A stretch of 64,000 nt of DNA from an uncultured Bradyrhizobium sp. Its GTDB lineage: Bacteria; Pseudomonadota; Alphaproteobacteria; Rhizobiales; Xanthobacteraceae. Positions 59,028 through 64,000 of this stretch are shown piece after piece. The notes under the pieces are model-generated. The model searched no databases. It saw nothing but the letters and a program-made list of their open reading frames with translations, and was not told the origin of the DNA. The translations under genes and the position numbers were made by a program. The stretch spans positions 1 through 64,000 of the forward strand of contig NZ_CAKZHY010000166.1 in NCBI RefSeq assembly GCF_936928535.1, written 5' to 3'. Positions within the stretch are counted from its first letter, which is position 1; every line of letters starts with the position of its first letter.

Positions 59028-59189
59028 ATGAAAAACATCGTGCATCTCCTAATCTGGTTTTGGCGAGGGAGCTCGCCGACGCCCAACACACAACTTGGGC
59101 CTGTGGCGGAAAATCGGGATCAATCCAGCATGGCCGACTTTGTCCGCATCCTGCAGGCCTACGATCATGACCAGTACGGCGGGAGTTAG
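59028..59189 (+). CDS. candidate small protein (53 aa)
   Basis: MKNIVHLLIWFWRGSSPTPNTQLGPVAENRDQSSMADFVRILQAYDHDQYGGS; GGAGAG 8-13 nt upstream; below the ORF-track cutoff. Confidence 0.35.
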   Translation: MKNIVHLLIWFWRGSSPTPNTQLGPVAENRDQSSMADFVRILQAYDHDQYGGS

Positions 59190-60027
59190 GGATATCGCAA
59201 TTGGCTGACCAAAGTCTCATGGGCCCAGTAGAAAATACGCGGTCACGGGGTCGGCATCATCGGTACCTTTCCAAATGGCCATCGCGGTCAAGTGCACCGG
59301 TAAACAATCGGCCACGCGTCTTCGAAGCCTGACTCCCTGATCGAACTCGTGAGAGCGATCTCGCGCCAGCAATAAGTGGTCGATATTGTTCTGACCGCGA
59401 GAAGATTAGGCGCGCAACTTGGTTGCACTCGACAGAAGGTCGCAGGCCAACGCGCCGCGATGCTACCACCTTAGACTTGACTTGTTTCAGGTCGGACTAA
59501 TCGGCACGGCTAAGTAGAGCTGCACCAAAATTGGGGCCACGGCTACAATAGGCACTGGAACAACAGCCGTTGCCAGGCAAGGACCCGCCGCCCTGCCTCT
59601 CTGGTATTGTGTTTCTTCGTAGCATGCGCCCCGACCTTGAGAGACATCTAGCAGAATCGGGGGCGCGCACGATGGTTCAGAATTCCGCCTTGGTGATTCA
59701 GGCCCCGCACAAGTCGAAGCTTGGATATGCCAAAGTCGCAGTCCGGCTCCGAAAAGGTTTATCCCGGTTTCGCCCTTCCTATCAGACGGGCAAATGCGAG
59801 TGCAATTGAGGACCGGGCTGCCGCACGGCAAGCTCACCTCGAGCCATTCGCCGGGCATTTCGGGCGAAGAAAGCCGGCGCTCGAACCGCTGCCCGCACGG
59901 TCACCGCCACCATGACAAACGAGCGGATGAACAAGGTCTGAATGGGAACCCGGAGGTAGAACCCATGCGTTTAGCCGAAAGAAGGCAGCTGACAGCACGA
60001 AGCCAACTTAAGCGAACAGGAGAAGCG

Positions 60028-61155
60028 ATGTCAGACGGCCACCTACGTCTTCCGACGTCCACATTGGGAGTCAAACTGCACCAGGTTCGTTTACGCGGCA
60101 CCTCGGAGACGCTTCGCGATTCCTCGCGGGACCGTGATGATCGGCAACAGGTACCAAGTTCGCAAGTATTGCTCCCGATAACCCGGTCCCGAAACATTGA
60201 AGACGACCACGCCTCCTCCGTTTTTGATACAGCTCGCCGATTGGACAGTCACCTCGCAACGGGCGCGGCCCATCCTGTCGTCGAAATCTCCCCCTCCCAA
60301 GCCGTGGCACGCGTCAAGATAAATGGGCACGGAATGGCGGCCGAATCTGTGCGATTTACCGGACGAGGCAAAATCCAAAACCATTTCCGGGCTCCAATGC
60401 ATATGCTCGTTATGTACGAGACGGGAGAGCGCCGGGACGGAGAGTCATTCGTGGAGGGTCTGCCGCGATCTGCGCTCCGAAAACTCGAGCGGAAACTGGC
60501 ATTCGTACCGGCGGGCCTCGAATTTTCTGACTGGCACGAGCTGCGCGGGTCGCAGATGCGGCTCATGTACTTCTACTTCGAGCCGGACAAGCTTTCGGGC
60601 CTTTCTAATCCAGGTCTCGCTGGATCCTCGATAGCTCCACGTCTGTTATTCGAGGACGACACACTCTGCCACACCGCAATCAAGCTGAAGACGCTTGTGG
60701 ATGGCCCTGCAGCAGACCCACTCTACTTCAACAGTCTCGGCACTCTGCTCATACACGAACTCGTACGCTTCACTTCCGGGCTGCCCAGCATTAAACCTCA
60801 GCTCCAAGGCGGCCTGGCCCCGTGGCAACAACGGCTTGTCACCGCCTACATTCGCGAGCATGTCAATGAGCGGATTCCTATCCGCATACTAGCACAGCTG
60901 GTGCGTCTCAGTCCGCATCATTTCTGCCGCGTCTTCAAGCAATCTCTCGGAGTGCCGCCACATCGCTACCAGACCAACCAGCGTGTTGAGCAGGCGAAGT
61001 TACTGCTGGCGGGCCGGCCGTGTTCGATGACGGAGATCGGGCGGGCGTTAGGCTTCAATAGTCGTAACGCGTTCGCGACGGCGTTCCGGAAGGCGACAGG
61101 AATTGCACCTGCCGATTACCGCCGAAGCCTGGATTCTCGTATGACAGAAGAATAA
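60028..61155 (+). CDS. AraC-family transcriptional regulator
   Basis: AGGAGAA RBS before ATG 60028; HTH: IRILAQLVRLSPHHFCRVFKQSLGVPPHRYQTNQRVEQAKLLLAGRPCSMTEIGRALGFNSRNAFATAFRKATGIAPADYRR. Confidence 0.9.
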   Translation: MSDGHLRLPTSTLGVKLHQVRLRGTSETLRDSSRDRDDRQQVPSSQVLLPITRSRNIEDDHASSVFDTARRLDSHLATGAAHPVVEISPSQAVARVKINGHGMAAESVRFTGRGKIQNHFRAPMHMLVMYETGERRDGESFVEGLPRSALRKLERKLAFVPAGLEFSDWHELRGSQMRLMYFYFEPDKLSGLSNPGLAGSSIAPRLLFEDDTLCHTAIKLKTLVDGPAADPLYFNSLGTLLIHELVRFTSGLPSIKPQLQGGLAPWQQRLVTAYIREHVNERIPIRILAQLVRLSPHHFCRVFKQSLGVPPHRYQTNQRVEQAKLLLAGRPCSMTEIGRALGFNSRNAFATAFRKATGIAPADYRRSLDSRMTEE

Positions 61156-61604
61156 CCGAAGACTTCGCGACCACCTTCACTAATCGAGAGGTGAAGGCAC
61201 CTCGCGCAACATTGCGATGAGAACGATCGAGCTTTCGCGGCCCGTTAGCAGTTCGCACCCCCGGATGAGGAGATGCCTCCAGGAGGGACAGCCGAGGACG
61301 TTGCCGCAACGGCAGCTTCGAGCGCTTAAATCCCACTAAATCCTCAGACCGCAATATCCGTCAACACACGCCGAGTCGGAGATCTGGGCCTGCGATGCCC
61401 CCATAGTCGCCAGTAGCTGTGAGGTCGATTTTATCATCCTGGGGCTACACGCAGGAAGAAAGGAAGCACAAAGCACGGATGCCGTCGTTCCGGCCCTACG
61501 GGCGCTCCGCAATTCTCGGGCGCTGGCGACGATTGACCAGGCGAACTTCCTGCGGCCAATAATTCGGCGTTCCGCCATGGAACTCGCGTGGCATCGTGCA
61601 TTGA

Positions 61605-62315
61605 ATGACCATCGCGAAGGTGATATTTTTCATAGTGCGTGTCAGGAGAAAAGCACCAGTGGCGCAGCATTCTATTCGAACGCTTGCGGTAGCGGAGGAG
61701 CCAATTATTGTCGTTGTGGACGACGACAAGGACTTCCGCGACTCACTCGGAGCTCTCTTCAGCTCGGTCGGGTTCAAGGTCAAGCTGTTTGGGTCGGCCG
61801 CGGAATTGCTCCAAACCGGCTTGTTCCCCGACGTGGTGAGCTGCCTAGTACTTGATGTCAGATTGCCGGGTTTGGGCGGCCTCGATTTGCAAACGGAGCT
61901 GTCGAAAAAGAGCGCCTCGATTCCTATCATCTTCATGACTGGCCACGGCGACATCCCGATGTCAGTCAAGGCGATGAAGGCCGGGGCTGTGGACTTTCTG
62001 ACCAAGCCGTTCCGAGAGCAAGACATGCTGGATGCAGTGTCGATCGCGCTAGATCGGGATCGAACGCGGCGGAAGACTGAGCAGCGGCTCACAGACCTTA
62101 GGTCGCGTTACGAGCGATTGAGCCCGCGCGAGCGAGAAGTATTGGCTCTCGTGACCACTGGTTTAAAAAACAAGCAGATCGCTTTCGAACTAGATGTCGC
62201 TGAGATTACCGTAAAGGCGCACCGTGCCCATGTGATGCAAAAGATGGGTACTCAATCGCTGGCCGAGCTTGTCAAAATGGCGGAGACGCTCGGTATAAAG
62301 TCCCCCGGGTCCTGA
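61605..62315 (+). CDS. FixJ-family response regulator (receiver + LuxR-type HTH)
   Basis: IIVVVDDDKDFRDSLGALFSSVGFKVKLFGSAAELL...LVLDVRLPGLGG...FLTKPFREQDMLDAV...LSPREREVLALVTTGLKNKQIAFELDVAEITVKAHRAHVMQKM. Confidence 0.93.
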   Translation: MTIAKVIFFIVRVRRKAPVAQHSIRTLAVAEEPIIVVVDDDKDFRDSLGALFSSVGFKVKLFGSAAELLQTGLFPDVVSCLVLDVRLPGLGGLDLQTELSKKSASIPIIFMTGHGDIPMSVKAMKAGAVDFLTKPFREQDMLDAVSIALDRDRTRRKTEQRLTDLRSRYERLSPREREVLALVTTGLKNKQIAFELDVAEITVKAHRAHVMQKMGTQSLAELVKMAETLGIKSPGS

Positions 62316-62554
62316 TCGCTTTCAGGCTTCAGGCGAGCCAGAAACTGGCTTGGACTATTCAGAAGCTCTGCAGCAATTATTCCAAAATATAGCACCCATT
62401 GTCCCGAAGTGTGGTGTTCCCCGTCCACCGTATAATCGCCAATCCAGAGCCCTGTCGTTATGTTATGCTGAGTGCATAGTCACCGTGCGCTCCTGGAAAT
62501 GGACACAGACGAGAGATGCGGCGCACCGCATCCCCCAACAATCAGGGTGGGGAC

Positions 62555-62941
62555 ATGTCTAACGAGATTCGCATTTCGATCATCGATGATGATGACCAAT
62601 CTCGCGCGGCATTGACGGGCCTCATGCAGGCAATGGGATTTGATGTTGCGTCCTTCCCCTCCGCAGCGGATTTTTTGGCGACTCCTAACTTCTGCCATGC
62701 GTCCTGTTTGATCGTTGATGTCCATATGCCGCAAATGACAGGGGTGGAGCTGCATAGCTTCTTGACCGGATCTGGCTACGACCTTCCAACGATTCTGATC
62801 ACAGCCTACCCGGATGACAGCGCGCGAGTTCAGGCTCTGCGTCAGGGCGTCGTTTGCTACCTGGCCAAACCCATCTACGACGAGGATTTGCTCGGATGCG
62901 TCCAATCTGCTCTGCAGCGCTCGAAACCGGTAAACATTTGA
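62555..62941 (+). CDS. stand-alone response regulator receiver protein
   Basis: ISIIDDDDQSRAALTGLMQAMGFDVASFPSAADFLATPNF...LIVDVHMPQMTGVELHSFL...ILITAYPDDSARVQALRQGVVCYLAKPI. Confidence 0.9.
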   Translation: MSNEIRISIIDDDDQSRAALTGLMQAMGFDVASFPSAADFLATPNFCHASCLIVDVHMPQMTGVELHSFLTGSGYDLPTILITAYPDDSARVQALRQGVVCYLAKPIYDEDLLGCVQSALQRSKPVNI

Positions 62942-63261
62942 ATGACCGCTCAATGGGCTGCCGTCGTTCAACGAGAAGTTCGGTTATTGCGCCGTTAACG
63001 TTCGGCCTGACTATCGTGAAGTATGGACTAAGAAATCGCTGCCCTTACTCGTCCGTCCGGAGGTCCGAATTTCCACTACACCGCGCGCGCGGAGCCGCTG
63101 CTCAACACCTCGAATGATTTCTCCGGCTCGGACGAAGGCCTAGCCACACGCGGCCACAATTTAGAAGGAGACGTGATGACTCGCGCCTCTTCAGCCCCTG
63201 AGCGCGATCTTCCCAAAAATTAGTGGAAGCTTTCCCTGATCGACTGGCTCGGGTCCGCGGT

Positions 63262-63294
63262 GGTCTATCGACGTAAATCTCCTGTCGTTAGACC
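63262..63294. terminator. hairpin downstream of the molybdoprotein gene (candidate terminator)
   Basis: GGTCTATCGAC-GTAAATCTCCT-GTCGTTAGACC: 11-bp stem with one T-T mismatch, 11-nt loop, 45 bp past the minus-strand stop at 63339. Confidence 0.35.
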
Positions 63295-63338
63295 AAGTTC
63301 ACGCCCCCAGGTGAGGGGCTAACATCGGGTTCGGATGC

Positions 63339-63953
63339 TCAGCTCGAAGATCGTTGCTCTTTGAACGGGTCACCGTAAAGGTGATAGCCATTAAATTCCC
63401 ATAGACCCGGCGACTCGCGATCCAAGAACTGGATCGCGCGCACCCACTTCACGCTCTTATACGCATAGAGGTTTGGCACCACGAGCCGCAGCGGGTGGCC
63501 GTGCTCGGCCGCAAGGGGTTCGCCGTCATGCCGCAGGGCTAATATTGTAGTCGGGCGCAGAAAATCCGCGATTGGTAGGTTTGCCGTGTATTTGTTCTCG
63601 CCATGGACCATTACATGCCGCGCTTCTGGCCGCAACTTCACGCGCTTCATCAATTCTGTGACGAGCAATCCTCCCCAATTGTTATCGAAGCGGCTCCAGC
63701 CATTGACGCAGTGCATGTCCGCAGATAGCTCTGTCTGCGGCAGATTAGAAAACTCTTCCCACGAAAGCCGCAGCTGCATTTCTACTAGCCCGAATACACG
63801 GAAATCCCACGACCCCGGACGAAAGATCGGCACCGAACCCACATGTATCACCGGCGACTTCAGCGTCAGCGACTGTCCGGGGGGAAGCCGCCCGGCGGCA
63901 CACATCTCGCGCTCCCATTCGCCTCGACGCTTTGATCCCACATTTACCTCCAC
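63339..63953 (-). CDS. molybdopterin-dependent oxidoreductase (sulfite oxidase/YedY-like)
   Basis: SPVIHVGSVPIFRPGSWDFRVFGLVE...ADMHCVNGWSRFDNNWGGLLVTELMKR...LRHDGEPLAAEHGHPLRLVVPNLYAYKSVKWVRAIQFLDRE. Confidence 0.88.
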   Translation of the reverse strand: MEVNVGSKRRGEWEREMCAAGRLPPGQSLTLKSPVIHVGSVPIFRPGSWDFRVFGLVEMQLRLSWEEFSNLPQTELSADMHCVNGWSRFDNNWGGLLVTELMKRVKLRPEARHVMVHGENKYTANLPIADFLRPTTILALRHDGEPLAAEHGHPLRLVVPNLYAYKSVKWVRAIQFLDRESPGLWEFNGYHLYGDPFKEQRSSS

Positions 63954-64000
63954 CTCGAGCGATAAAGCGTCTAGTCAGCGCACTTCATTTGGGCACCGGC

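Noticed and set aside
63259-63294. GGTCTATCGACG resembles the centre of the five phased boxes
   Set aside because: The flanking phased 4-mers are absent; it fits better as one arm of a local hairpin.
1-64000. CRISPR arrays, rRNA genes, tRNA genes
   Set aside because: No regularly spaced direct repeats were noticed and no rRNA- or tRNA-like sequence could be recognised by eye; a tRNAscan/Infernal run would be needed to exclude tRNAs or small RNAs.

Overview
This 64 kb window looks like an alphaproteobacterial chromosome segment, Bradyrhizobium/Rhizobiales-like by gene content. It is rich in redox, heme and metal functions and contains several relic-bearing intergenic gaps. From left to right it holds: a window-edge fragment of a ClpX-type zinc-finger protein; a 1970-aa Ser/Thr-kinase-like/AAA-ATPase/GAF/PAS/histidine-kinase fusion with two response regulators; a LysR pseudogene and an intact LysR gene; an FTR1-type iron-uptake operon (outer-membrane protein, cupredoxin, permease) behind an Irr-box-like sequence; AraC regulators; a molybdo-hydroxylase pair (IorAB-like); an RND efflux pair; an MFS transporter; a peroxiredoxin; a ccoNO-like oxidase cluster in which the CcoO-like subunit carries two extra tandem cytochrome c domains; hemC-hemE; a DsbA-NhaA fusion; a PAS histidine kinase; a caspase-like protein with both catalytic residues replaced; msrA; two cytochrome P460-family genes; hemA; a complete ccmABCDEFGHI set (including ccmD, which the ORF track misses); a second pair of FixJ-like and stand-alone response regulators; and a YedY/sulfite-oxidase-like molybdoprotein. 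The observations I rate highest are: (1) five copies of a ~37 bp motif with exact 11-bp phasing (ATAA-N7-YTAT-N7-ATGK-N7-YGAT) in intergenic DNA, apparently an undescribed LysR/OxyR-type operator family; (2) a ~26 kb heme-synthesis, c-type-cytochrome-maturation and oxidase island; (3) a caspase-fold protein with a Y/S dyad in place of H/C; (4) the tri-heme CcoO-like fusion; and (5) several relic genes (LysR, IS5, IS110). All assignments come from reading sequence motifs; no database search was run.
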